Source: Clarkia xantiana subsp. parviflora (lineage: Eukaryota > Streptophyta > Magnoliopsida > Myrtales > Onagraceae). Taken from it: a stretch of DNA of 64,000 nucleotides. The notes under the pieces are model-generated. The model saw only the letters and a list, made by a program, of their open reading frames with translations, did no database searches and was not told the origin of the DNA. Shown one piece after another: positions 1 to 10,065 of this stretch (position 1 is the stretch's first letter; the number at the start of each line of letters is the position of its first letter). The position numbers were made by a program, and so were the translations under genes. The stretch lies in the NCBI GenBank assembly GCA_036873135.1, contig JAPTYO010000009.1, positions 42,672,756-42,736,755 of the forward strand, read 5' to 3'.

Positions 1-12
1 ATTACACGAGCT

Positions 13-3000
13 ATGACGAACAGTAGGGTGTCCAGGCACCCACGCCCACCCGGGGGCAATGGGCGGAGAAGAGAACCCATACCCCCAGGGAGGCGGCCTA
101 ACCCTGGGAAGCAGCCAATGCATCCAGAGCCCCAAGAAATACCACAACCTCCTCAGCAACAGAACAACCAGGAGGGAGGACCTTCACGCCCAGCTGGGGC
201 TGAGTCCTCCACAGCCTCCACCCCCCGGGCAAGAAGGCCACAGAGAGAAAGAGAACAACAGGGAGTGCCTTCCCACAACACGGCACCCCCTGAGGGATAC
301 TATTATGAAGAGCAACCCCAAAGGTACCCGTACGGGATGCCGGCACAGAGAGATGGCAACCGCGCCCACACAGCGTATGCAAGGCCGGCATACACCCAAG
401 GAACTTACACTGAAGCTCATGAAGAGGAGAAGATCCCAGCAGAAGAGTACTACTCGCACCCTCGAGCAGGGCAGCGAGAGGAACAAAGAAGATATCACCA
501 GGAGCCACCCCCAGAGGGAAGGCAACAATTTGTGCCTCCTAGGCAACAGCAGAGCAACAGGGCTTACACCCCGCTTGGGGAGGAAAGACAAGCAAGACCT
601 CCAAGGAGGCAAGACTTCCATGAAGGACCCCAGCAGGCGTACCAAGGGTACACCTACAGTCCATACCAGCAGGGACAAGGGAACCCAGTAAGCCCAGTCT
701 ACAACTACAGCGGATATCAGAGGGGTTATACTCCAGCACAGGTGATGATCACTCCGGAGGAGATAGAATCCATGATAACCCGGAAATTGAATGAGTCAAA
801 GAAACCCAGCCTGCATTGCCTAAGTGACAAGACGAACCACCCTTTCACAAGGGAACTGGAGATGAACAGGGTGCCAGACTCCCTGCACACAGTGCAAATT
901 GCAAAGTACAATGGGAAGGGAGACCCCCTAGAGCATATCCAACAGCATGAGGCCTCCCTATTTGGGAGGACCACTGATGAAAGATACAAGGCACTCCTTT
1001 TCCCAAACACCCTATCAGGGGTGGCCTCACACTGGTTCTTCAGTCTGCCCTCTGAGAGCATCCACTCATGGGAGCAGCTAAAAGCTAAGTTTCTGCAGAA
1101 ATACCTAGGGGAGAGGAAACTCCTCAAGGGAACAGGCTCCATTGATGATGTGAAACAAGAATACGATGAATCCCTGGCCAGCTACTATACTAGGTTCAAC
1201 CAGAACATTGCAGACATTCAGGGAGACATCACTGAAGGGGAGATAATACGAGCCTTCATCAGAAACTTAGGTCGCTTTGGGTCAACATTGGCTGAAAAAA
1301 TGGCCAAAAAGCCAGCAAGCACCTTGGAGGAGCTTGCAGGAAGAGTTAAAACACATATTGACCTTGAGAGGCACAGGGCAAGCAAGAAGGCCAAAATCCA
1401 GGCAGCCAAGGAGGATAATCAAAGGCCAAACAAAGGCAAGCCACCCCAGGCACCGCAGCATGCAAGGCAGCAGGAATGGCGTCCACCGCAGCAAAGAAAC
1501 CAAATGGGTGAACCCTTAAAGGCTAGAGAAATAAACGTCATTAAGTTCATCCCGCTGAACGCCACTCCAGCCACCGTACTTAGAGAGATGCGGAACCAAA
1601 AGCTTTGGTCACCCCCTGCAAGGTGGAGAGCCCCAATGGTAGGAAATCACAAGGATAGATGGTGTGACAACCATGAGGCTTATGGTCACGACACAAATGA
1701 ATGCTTTAGCCTAAAGCTAAGCATAAACAACATCGTCCAGAGGGGAGAACTGAAGCAATTCGTAGACCATGGGGGCAACAGTATGCAACTAGGGCCATCA
1801 CAGAAGGACAAGGGCAAGGGAAAGATAGACTACAACCCTCCACCCAACAAAAGAGGAGTCATAAATATGATACATGGAGGAGTAGCATCGGGTGGCCCAA
1901 CTGCTAATGCAAGAGAGGTCTATGCATCCAAGCTAAGCTCAGTGCCAAGGTGGAGAAAAAGGCCAAGAGAAGGAGAAGAAGTGAAGATCGAGTTCTCGGA
2001 GAAGGACAAGAGCCACATCGTCTTTCCACATGACGATGCTCTAGTTATCACTTTAGATATTGACAATTTTGATGTAAAGAGAATTTTGGTGGATGGGGGC
2101 AGCTCAGCTGACCTCCTAAGCCTGAGAGTGTTACAAGAGATAGGGAAAACCAAAGCAGACATCAAACCGGTCAACTTCCCTCTAGTTGGCTTCTCAGGGG
2201 CAACAAGTTACCCCCTGGGAATGATAACCCTACCAGTAACCATGGGCCAAGGATGGACCCAGCTGAAGGTAAATGTCAATTTCTTGGTGGTTGAAAGCCT
2301 GGGAGCCTACAATGGGATCCTAGGAAGGACAACCATAAACCCCTATGAAATAGTGCCATCCACTGTTCACCAGAAGCTGAAGTACATCACGGAGAACGGG
2401 GTTGGAGAGGTACTGGGTGATCAACGCACTGCAAGGCAATGCTATGTCAACTCAATGAGACATGGATCACACAGGACAGACACAGTGGCTGTGGTCATGG
2501 TAGGAGCCAACCAGGATAGAAGAAGGAGGGGAGGGAGACAAAGGCAAGGAAGGAAGAGGAGTGGAGTGACACTCCGTTTGAGCAGGCAGCTTTTTCAAAC
2601 AGTGCCTACAAGGAGACACAGGAGCAAGGCTGTGAAGGTGACATCCATACCTTGGCAGCCAGACACCACAATAGGGAACAGAACAAGGAACTCCATCCTA
2701 AGAGGCTTCCGCTACATAGATGATATCAAGCAAATGCCGCAGGAGTCTATATCAAGCTATTTCCAGAGATTCTTCGATTATGGTGCCAGCATGGACATCA
2801 CAAGGGGAGAAGCAGTAAGGGCATTCATTAGGAACATGCATCCAAACTCATTCGGGGCCTATGGAGGGCTCTATGAGATGGTCATGACGAGCACAATGAG
2901 AGAGCTCAAGGCAAGGCTGGATAGGGCATTTGCACAGGAAGCGGACCAGTTGGATGAGGCTCCAAAAAGAGGAAAAGAAATGGACACATTGGGAGGATGT

Positions 3001-3261
3001 GTCAATTTCACATTCACACCCCTCACACTCAGCATAGAAGAAATTTTCCACAAGCACCTCAAGCAAGAGCTACCAGCATGCAGGGAGGAAGGCAAGGCCT
3101 TCCTAGGAAGAGATGCACAGGGTTGGTGTGAGTACCATGGGACCTGGGGGCATCAAACCAACAACTGCATGGTGTTGAAGGTGGAAGTGGAAGAAATGAT
3201 TTACAAGGGAGGCTTCAAGGAGTACGTGGCAACAGACACAGTGACCACCCCATATCCTTAG
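13..3261 (+). CDS. Gag-protease polyprotein with a second partial Gag fused at the C-terminus (element G)
   Basis: Structural polyprotein of a Tat-type retrotransposon; it would form the particle and mature it. Residues 1-240 are rich in Pro, Gln and Arg. The Gag core is about 295-461, followed by a C-x2-H-x4-GH-x4-C zinc-binding box near 550-565, the conserved MIHGG motif near 620, and an aspartic protease with DGGSS near 694. At about 815, where reverse transcriptase should begin, a basic linker starts, followed by another Gag C-terminal half (about 897-976) with its own zinc box (WCEYHGTWGH, about 1038-1052). The second module differs clearly from the first, so it is not a simple tandem duplication. 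The frame is open for 1,082 codons and ends TAG. The true start may be further left, outside the window. Confidence 0.85.
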   Translation: MTNSRVSRHPRPPGGNGRRREPIPPGRRPNPGKQPMHPEPQEIPQPPQQQNNQEGGPSRPAGAESSTASTPRARRPQREREQQGVPSHNTAPPEGYYYEEQPQRYPYGMPAQRDGNRAHTAYARPAYTQGTYTEAHEEEKIPAEEYYSHPRAGQREEQRRYHQEPPPEGRQQFVPPRQQQSNRAYTPLGEERQARPPRRQDFHEGPQQAYQGYTYSPYQQGQGNPVSPVYNYSGYQRGYTPAQVMITPEEIESMITRKLNESKKPSLHCLSDKTNHPFTRELEMNRVPDSLHTVQIAKYNGKGDPLEHIQQHEASLFGRTTDERYKALLFPNTLSGVASHWFFSLPSESIHSWEQLKAKFLQKYLGERKLLKGTGSIDDVKQEYDESLASYYTRFNQNIADIQGDITEGEIIRAFIRNLGRFGSTLAEKMAKKPASTLEELAGRVKTHIDLERHRASKKAKIQAAKEDNQRPNKGKPPQAPQHARQQEWRPPQQRNQMGEPLKAREINVIKFIPLNATPATVLREMRNQKLWSPPARWRAPMVGNHKDRWCDNHEAYGHDTNECFSLKLSINNIVQRGELKQFVDHGGNSMQLGPSQKDKGKGKIDYNPPPNKRGVINMIHGGVASGGPTANAREVYASKLSSVPRWRKRPREGEEVKIEFSEKDKSHIVFPHDDALVITLDIDNFDVKRILVDGGSSADLLSLRVLQEIGKTKADIKPVNFPLVGFSGATSYPLGMITLPVTMGQGWTQLKVNVNFLVVESLGAYNGILGRTTINPYEIVPSTVHQKLKYITENGVGEVLGDQRTARQCYVNSMRHGSHRTDTVAVVMVGANQDRRRRGGRQRQGRKRSGVTLRLSRQLFQTVPTRRHRSKAVKVTSIPWQPDTTIGNRTRNSILRGFRYIDDIKQMPQESISSYFQRFFDYGASMDITRGEAVRAFIRNMHPNSFGAYGGLYEMVMTSTMRELKARLDRAFAQEADQLDEAPKRGKEMDTLGGCVNFTFTPLTLSIEEIFHKHLKQELPACREEGKAFLGRDAQGWCEYHGTWGHQTNNCMVLKVEVEEMIYKGGFKEYVATDTVTTPYP

Positions 3262-3526
3262 TTTCATATCTAGCATTTCGCATGTTTCAGCTTTACAAGC
3301 TTTTCAAAAAACAACTATTGAGAAGGAGAACTCACGAAGTTACTCCAACTCTACAACTATCTTTCATTCCTACAAAGGATGTCTTGGTGCACCAAGGCAT
3401 CCCAAGTGTACAAAAACATGAATGCTCCTAAGGGAGTAGTAGTTACTCAAAAGTATTTTCCAGTGTATGCAGTGGTATAACCACGAAGTTATCCTTACAC
3501 AGATATGACTTCAAGTCAATGACAGG

Positions 3527-4190
3527 TTCGACGCCCCCAAGAGCGTATCTTGAGAGTAGTTTTCATACTACGACATTCGACGCCCCCAAGAGCGTATCTT
3601 GAGAGTAGTTTTCATACTACGACATTCGACGCCCCCAAGAGCGTATCTTGAGAGTAGTGTTCATACTACGACCTTCGACGCCCCCAAGAGCGCATCTTGA
3701 GAGTAGTTATTACACTACGACCTTCGACGCACCAAGAGCGTATCTTGAGAGTGGTTTCCAAAAACCACGAACTTCGACGCCCCCAGGAGCGTATCTTGAG
3801 AGTAGTGTTCATACTACGACCTTCGACGCCCCCAAGAGCGTATCTTGAGAGTAGTTATTACACTACGAATTCGACGCACCAAGAGCGTATCTTGAGAGTG
3901 GTTTCCAAAAACTACGAATTCGACGCCCCCAGGAGCGTATCTTGAGGTAGATTTGCAACCTACCAGATTCGACGCCCCCAAGAGCGTATCTTGAGGTAGA
4001 AAAAACACTACCAGTTCGACGCCCCCAAGAGCGTATCTTGAGGTAGATTTCAAACTACCAGTTCGACGCCCACCAGGAGCGTATCTTTGGTCTAACTTGA
4101 GCCCTCCGGGAGCCTATCCTGTGAAACGTTAAGTGCCGTCCGAGAGCCTGTCTCGTGAACAGATTTCGACGCCCACCAAGAGCGTATCTT
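3527..4190 (+). repeat. Tandem array of element G, about 49 bp hairpin units
   Basis: Eleven clear units of 46-50 bp begin TTCGACGC and contain GAGCGTATCTTGAG; three diverged copies follow to about 4190. Each unit holds two inverted repeats: ACGC/GCGT at the start and a second stem after TTGAG. The second stem appears as GTAGT/ACTAC, GTGGTTT/AAACCAC or GGTAG/CTACC in different units, so both sides change together. The array lies between the convergent gag-pro frame and the aORF, the usual hypervariable position in Tat elements. Confidence 0.9.
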
Positions 4191-4244
4191 TGGTCTAACA
4201 GTACAACGTATACCGTGTAAGGGGTATCAGAAGAGATAATCGCA

Positions 4245-4312
4245 CCATGCTTAGAAGGATACCATGCTTAGAAGGATACCATGCTTAGAAGGATACCATG
4301 CTCAGAAGGATA
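4245..4312 (+). repeat. 17 bp minisatellite, four copies
   Basis: The unit ACCATGCTTAGAAGGAT occurs four times head to tail; the last copy has one T to C change (GCTCAG). It lies between the main array and the 3' end of the aORF. Confidence 0.9.
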
Positions 4313-4669
4313 ACATAAGAAAGAAATTTCTAAGTAAAGTAATGTGAAGAACAAGTAATGTTTTTTCTTTATGAAATGGCAGGTAAGACATGAAGGAAAG
4401 CACGAAAGAAGGATAAGTAAAGGAAACACACCAAGGGAAGGGTCCATACCCAAAGAGCCATACACAAGGCATAGGGAGACATCATGAGAAGAGATATATA
4501 CAAAAGCATGAGAAGCACTAATGTAAAGGCAAACGAACCACGTAGTCAACAACACAATGCGGCAAAGGAAAGTAACAACAAACACCATCACAATCTCAAA
4601 AGACACTCAACCCATACAAGGGGAGAAAGAGTGTAGTTATATATACAAGGATAGCATGAAATAAACAAG
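4313..4669. other. Spacer downstream of the G aORF
   Basis: A-rich on the plus strand. It is presumably the 3' untranslated end of the minus-strand aORF. I see no coding sequence or further repeat in it. Confidence 0.4.
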
Positions 4670-7113
4670 TCAGTCAGAACCATCGGGGGAGTCACCCTCA
4701 CCCCCTGAAGCTGAACCGCCAGCGGAAATGGATGAAGAGGAGGAGTCTGAGGTACCAATCTCCACAGGTGTAGCATCCACCTGGGCAGGGGCAGCCTCGT
4801 CTGCAACAGCAGCCTGACCCATCAGAACAGTCGCGTAGCCAGTGGCATATGGCCCAAAGTCACCAAGGTCACCAAACGGGAACTGAGGATCAATCCGGTA
4901 TATGTGATCAACTAGATACTCACCGAACTGGTTCATCTCCTGAGTGAGACGCGCGCTATAATCGGCGGTGAAGGCAGAGGAGGCCTTGTACTCAGACACC
5001 GCGACAGCCCTCTCCTCCGCCCGACACTTAGCCTCCAACTTCCGCAGCTCCTCAGAATGGAGCGACGCGGCAACCTCAGCTTCCCGGCGCAAACTGCCCA
5101 CAGTAGTCTCAAGCAAGGACACCTGGTCCCGGAGCTCCTGCATCCTCAAATCAGATATACGCGCCTTCTCAGCAGCAGTGGCGACCTCCGCCTTGAGAGA
5201 GACTTGGCTGTCCTCAAGGGTCTTCCTCTCGTCAGATAACTCGAGCACGAGCGAGGACATGTTCACCATGTCAGACATACCCTAACAATTCAAACAAGGG
5301 ATGAGTAACCGAAAGATATTCATTATGAAAGTAATAAGAGAAAAGCAAGGAACAACTCACAGGTGCATAACGAGAAAGTACCCCCTGAACAAAGCGTCGA
5401 GTCTCCCCAGGAGACTTGGGCGGAGCAACACGATCGCCAGGGGGGATGGCGCCGCGGAGTACGCGGACGCCAACCTCAGGAGTCCGCAAAGAGGAGGTGC
5501 TATCGAGGTGGAACTCCTTCAGTCCAGCGAAGGGATTCCACTCAGACCCAATAACATCTTCATCAGTAAGCCGTGCGAAATCCTTCCGACTTAAAGTCGG
5601 AGGCCCACCTACACAAGCAAAGCAAGTCAAGGGAGAACATAAACATAGAAGGATCAGCAACAAGGTAGAGATCATACCTGAGGACCGTGCCCTCGGCTGG
5701 GGGGGCAGGGGAACCACCACCAGCAGGTCGCTTCCCTTTGTCAGCCAGGGAAGGCACCTCTTCGACCACCATCTCCTTATCACGAGATAGAGTCGGAGGA
5801 CGAGCAGTAGGCGAAGCAGGATCCACGGCCTTCTTTCTCTTAGCAGCCGAGGCCCCGGCCTCAGAATCAGATCTCCGCGGCTTGGACTTGGAAGGTCCAG
5901 AATCTCTGCCAACGGAGACGACCCTCTCAGTCACCAAGGGGGAACGCCCTAGCAAGGTAAGAAAAACAAGATAAGGAAAACATAAGTTATACCATAAAGA
6001 AGCAAATAGGAGAAAGCATACCAGAGGCCCCGGCCTTCTTCCCAGGCAGGGGGGATTTCTTCAAAGCAGAACTAGAAGGAGCCTTCCTCTTGCTCAGATC
6101 AACAGGGGCTCCCTGCACGTTATAGGTTTTTCCATGAAACCAACCTACAAAGGAAGAGCAGAAGGTAAATAAAGATGGAAAGACCAAGTGACATACCGAA
6201 CCCCCGGAGTCAGGAGTCAGACTGATCCCGGCCTCGTAAAGATCCGTCTCAGTCACTAAGGACACGGGACAGTATGACCGAGTCCTGTTGCTCTCGTGAA
6301 TGATCTTCATAGTCTTCAAATCAACTGAAGAAAACTCTCCAAAAGCAGGCCAACCATCGGACCGATCCTCATTCAAGACCGACCAAGTGACGTATCGGTC
6401 CGTAATGAAGAAGTAATTCTTAGCCCAGTGACTGGCCGAATTGTCACTCTGGGTCACGAAACGGAGGGAGGTATCCCACTCGACCCCACTCAACCCGAAA
6501 TCAGCGAATCGGGGATCTTTGAAGGTCGGATGGCGAGTTACGAAACTCGCAAACCCCACCTTCGTCCGGTACTGGAACCGATAGAAGCATCGGAATAGAA
6601 CGAGAGAGTACTTCCAGGAGTACCAATGGCACAATACCCGGAAGCCCACCCAGACACGGAGGGCACTGGGGGCAAGGTTCACAGGAGAAATCCTGAAGAA
6701 CCTGCTCAACTCTATAAGCTCGTCACAGTAAGGCAGCCTCAGCCCGAATCGGATCTGGGAAGGGTACACGGCGACCTTCCCTATAGGAGGCTCCGTCACC
6801 GTCTCGCGAGTATTCCCCAAGGAGGGGAGAAAAGGATACAGAGGCTCATCTAGGGGACAGATATCTCCTAGGGTAACATGTTCATTGTAATCGGACCTAG
6901 TGAGATGGTTCTCCGACAGGATAGCAAGACCTAAGGCAAAGGTAGGAGGAAATCCCAAAGTACGAATCAAATTTCAACTAACACCCCAACGAAGGTCATG
7001 ATACTAAGCTAGCAATAGGAAAGGAAGTAATGCGACCGAAAAGGAAGAGAAAAAGGAACTCACTCATCCTTCGGAGAATACGACGTCTCTGAAGAGTCTG
7101 CGTACGCGGACAT
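4670..7113 (-). CDS. aORF of element G: intron-containing antisense gene, Transposase_28-like protein
   Basis: Antisense gene of the kind known from Tat/Retand elements; its function is not established. Proposed exons on the minus strand: 7113-7064 (starts MSAYADSSE), 6896-6197 (main domain), a Lys/Ser-rich exon near 6144/6112-6018, a basic exon near 5950-5693, an exon with TPEVGVRV (about 5600-5361), and a coiled-coil exon 5279-4670 ending in an acidic Ser/Gly tail. The introns begin GTGAGT or GTATG and end TAG or CAG; the splice sites at 7063, 6897 and 6018/5950 keep phase, while others are ambiguous by a few bases. The exon 2 fold resembles the Pfam family described as putative gypsy-type transposon (Transposase_28), which I infer without a search. 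No stop interrupts the proposed exons. Confidence 0.65.
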
Positions 7114-8613
7114 CACCAGGAGTAAAGTACCTACCACGACACGACAAATATCAAGACAAGGAAAATTTCCGAAGAACCGGAAACACTCCGACACCCGACA
7201 AAGATAGTCAACATGAACCAAAGACACCACAACAACCAAGTCAAATAATTTTATCCGAGCCTAAGGTCGGGTCTTGGAAAAAATTACCGTTATACCCTCC
7301 AACAAAGATTAACACACCCACGGCGATACGATATCAAATTCAAGACCAAGATGGCCCAATCGGACAAGAAACCATATCCGGACGACCGGCAAACATTTTC
7401 CCCAAAACCACAACTACCAACGGCTATCTACGGCAATCCCACATTCAATTAAATTTCGGCAATCAAGCATCGGCAATCAAGCATCGGCAATCAAGCATCG
7501 GCAATCAAGCATCGGCAATCAAGCATCGGCAATCAAATATCAACGATTCAAAAATCAACGTTTTACGCGGTAATGGAAAGGAAAAGAGTGGACCTTCGGA
7601 AAACCCGACCCGATGTGATAAACGGGTTCGGATTTTAAATTGTGAAGCTGGCCGGAATCACCCCCCTCGCCGGAGCTGTGATTTTTTCGCCGCCGGAGCT
7701 TCGATTTTTCCGCCGCCGGAGTCGAGCCACGTCCGTCCCCGCCCGTCCCGCTGCCGTGGCCGTCCGTCGAAGTGGTGGACTCCCTCGCCGTCGTGAATGG
7801 CGGCCTCTGTCGCCTCCGCCGTACCCAGCACCACCGGCAGCCGCTGTCCGCCTGAAGCCGAGCCTCCGTCTCCGGCTGGGCTGTTCCTCGTCGCCGTCCT
7901 GGTCAAGCTGCTGGCCGGAATTTCGTGTCTCTTGCCGGAATTCTGGCCGGCCCTAACCTTGGGGGTGCTCTTAAACTTTTCTTGCTCTCCAAGGGTGCGT
8001 GAAGAAGGAGGATGGTGGCTATGGTGACTCCCTAAGGTATTTCTCTAACTCTCTTTTATGTTAAAAGGATGGTAGGGTTTTTTAGAGGGTTTTAATCACC
8101 ACCATCCATCTATCCTTAAATAAAATCTAAGGGCCAAGGGAAAAACCATCATTTTTATCCCTTTCACCTATAGCTAAGTATATATTCCCATACTTAGAAA
8201 AATTATCAAGATAGTTTTATTTTTGAGCATTCCATGCTTAGGAAAATTTTTGGCCAAAATTAAATTTTCCCTCACTTAGATAGAATCCCGGCACGAATTT
8301 GAAGCATAAGTCGTGTAGTTGCATTCGTATCACACCCCTGTGCAAGTATGTATTTTTTTGAGTATGCATCTGTAGCCAGGATAAGTTTGTTACTCCTATC
8401 TCAGACGGACGCGTGCCTAGGCACACGTCCGTGCTACTCTGACGTTTACAATTCCTCTATCTCATAAGGCAGGGGGCAGAGTCAGAGGCACGCATCTATG
8501 GGTAAGCGAGCATTCAGACAAGAAGGTAAAATCCCGGTTTCAAATTGCGCGTGTTATACCATCCTGAAATAGAGTCAATCAAGGGTTAAGCCATTGGTTG
8601 ACTCGGGGGCATG
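7114..8613. other. Upstream region of the G aORF up to the 3' LTR
   Basis: No convincing gene. It contains a 14 bp minisatellite, a GC-rich stretch (about 7640-7960) with chance open frames in several phases, and an AT-rich stretch. The last bases before 8614 (CTCGGGGGC) are the likely polypurine tract. Element H has a region of the same plan at 22556-24273, so this is element sequence, not host DNA. Confidence 0.5.
7455..7535 (+). repeat. 14 bp minisatellite, about six copies
   Basis: The unit GCATCGGCAATCAA is repeated head to tail about six times with almost no variation. Confidence 0.9.
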
Positions 8614-9476
8614 TGATGGATATACGCCCAATTTGAACCCGTTGACTTCCAAACCGTTGTATTTTTATCGTCCCATCACCGATTGTAAATCGAAACTTCA
8701 AACCCGAACACTTCGCGAACACATTAACGGCTCGGACGAGGCCGGAACGCTCGTCCGGCCGGGGTAAAACTCACCTAGGTGAGGTTGGGTGGCCACACCC
8801 GACCTCCCCTAGGAGAGATCGGGTCAGCCAACCCGATCTCTCCTAGGGGAGATCGGGTGGGCCAACCCGATCTCTCCTAGGAGAGATCGGGTCGGCCAAC
8901 CCGATCTCTCCTAGGAGGGATGGGGTTGGCCAACCCCATCCTCCCTAGGAGGGGTTGGGTGCCCTCACCCAACCCCTACCCTTGGGGGTCGGATTTCTCC
9001 TCCCCCAAGGGCCCCTGCGCCATTGTCGGACACCCACACTCGGTTCACGCCGCCTACCTTCTCCGTATCCTAAGGTCTTAATTATGCGCTTAAAGGTTAA
9101 TTAATTGTGTTTAAAGGCTAACGATGTCATTAAGCCACCTTAATGACACCGTTGCCTATAAATACCCCACCTTCACAACTCATTTGATCATCTTAGCCAT
9201 TTGGACATTTTAGCTCTGACATCTCTCTAGCTTTATCTCTCTAGAAAAATACTGACTTAGGCATCGGAGAGGGTTCACCAGGCACCACCCCCCCCCCTCC
9301 GTGTCTGGTATTGCCCCTTCTGCAGGGTAGAAGGAAAGAAGGAACAAAGGAAGGAAGGAAGGAAAGAAGAAGATAGGCTAAGGCAGGGCAACTCAGAAAT
9401 ACCGGATCGTACACATCCCCTGTAAGGAGTGAGATCAAAGCCGACCCCCAGTTGACCTAGATCTCATAACTTAACA
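8614..9476 (+). repeat. 3' LTR of element G
   Basis: Begins TGATGGATATACG directly after a CTCGGGGGC purine tract, as the H LTR does at 24274, and ends TTAACA. A TATA box (TATAAAT) lies at 9157-9163, and GCATCGGAGAGGG, about 100 bp downstream, is close to the matching part of the A, B and I LTRs. The U3 part holds a row of inverted repeats. The left boundary is supported by the alignment with H; the right boundary by the AACA terminus and the start of the H array. Confidence 0.8.
8770..9012 (+). repeat. Ladder of about seven inverted repeats in U3 of the G LTR
   Basis: Successive stems of 8-14 bp with short loops, most separated by CCTAGG or a close variant: GGTTGGGT/ACCCGACC, three copies of GAGATCGGGT/ACCCGATCTC, GATGGGGTT/AACCCCATC, GGTTGGGT/ACCCAACC and CCTTGGGGG/CCCCCAAGG. 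The stems differ in sequence but remain paired. The block lies about 150 bp downstream of the LTR start and 145 bp or more upstream of the TATA box. Confidence 0.85.
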
Positions 9477-9865
9477 GGATGTGAACGTACTAATCTATTC
9501 ACATCCTTGCAAAAGAAGGACAAGCGGTTGCTTAGAGTTCCCCCCTTCTCATAAAAATTGCAAGTGTCGGACGTACTAATCTATCCACACTTCGCAATCC
9601 AACAATCTCACCAAGGACGTGAACGTACTAATCTATTCACATCCTTGCAAAAGAAGGACAAGCGGTTCCTTAGGGTTCCCCCTTTCTCATAAAATTGCAA
9701 GTGTCGGACGTACTAATCTATCCACACTTCGCAATCCAACAATCTAACCAAGGATGTGAACGTACTAATCTATTCACATCCTTGCAAAAGAGAGAAAGCG
9801 GTTCCATACGGATCCCCCTCACAAAAAGTGTCGGACGTACTAATCTATCCGCACTTCACTATCCT
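9477..9865 (+). repeat. Tandem array of element H, about 130 bp units with paired hairpins
   Basis: About three copies, the last shorter. Each unit has two inverted repeats with the same 12 nt loop, CGTACTAATCTA: one stem is GGATGTGAA/TTCACATCC, the other is AAGTGT(C)GGA/TCCACACTT with one bulged base. The 3' LTR of G abuts the first stem, which marks the insertion point of G. Confidence 0.85.
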
Positions 9866-10065
9866 ATGTTATGACTAAAATAACAAGGAGATATTCAGTT
9901 ATCACTTCTATCTAATGCATTCATGACAAGCATATATATATAAGATCAAACAGGTCTACGATAGCAAATCCAAACATCAAACAACAGACAAGTCCTAAAC
10001 AAGTCCTTCGCCAAAATACTACGCATGCAAAGGAACAAACAAACACACAAAGGGTCCATATCGAC

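Larger units (their letters stand above)
1..9476 (+). mobile_element. Element G: pol-less Tat-type Ty3/gypsy derivative (left end outside window)
   Basis: Order seen: gag-protease-gag frame (13-3261), tandem array (3527-4190), short repeat (4245-4312), aORF on the minus strand (4670-7113), upstream region of that gene, polypurine-like tract before 8614, and 3' LTR 8614-9476. Tat elements normally have reverse transcriptase, two RNase H domains and integrase between protease and array; here the array follows the second gag piece by about 265 bp. The element must therefore borrow polymerase and integrase from a relative. Its LTR ends AACA exactly where the sequence passes into the array of element H, so G appears inserted in H. 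The left LTR and left duplication lie outside the window. Confidence 0.75.

Noticed and set aside
13..3261. Host Pro/Gln-rich nuclear protein
   Set aside because: Gag core, zinc box and DGGSS protease in Tat order show a retrotransposon polyprotein.
4670..7113. Antisense ORF as an env-like gene
   Set aside because: It is on the opposite strand, has introns, and I see no signal peptide or membrane segment outside intron read-through.
7642..8027. Open frames in the GC-rich stretch as a small gene
   Set aside because: Open in several phases on both strands because of base composition; no domain, and the matching H region does not conserve a frame.
9282..9360. C-run and GGAA repeats as a regulatory element
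   Set aside because: Simple sequence in the transcribed part of the LTR; nothing else supports a function.
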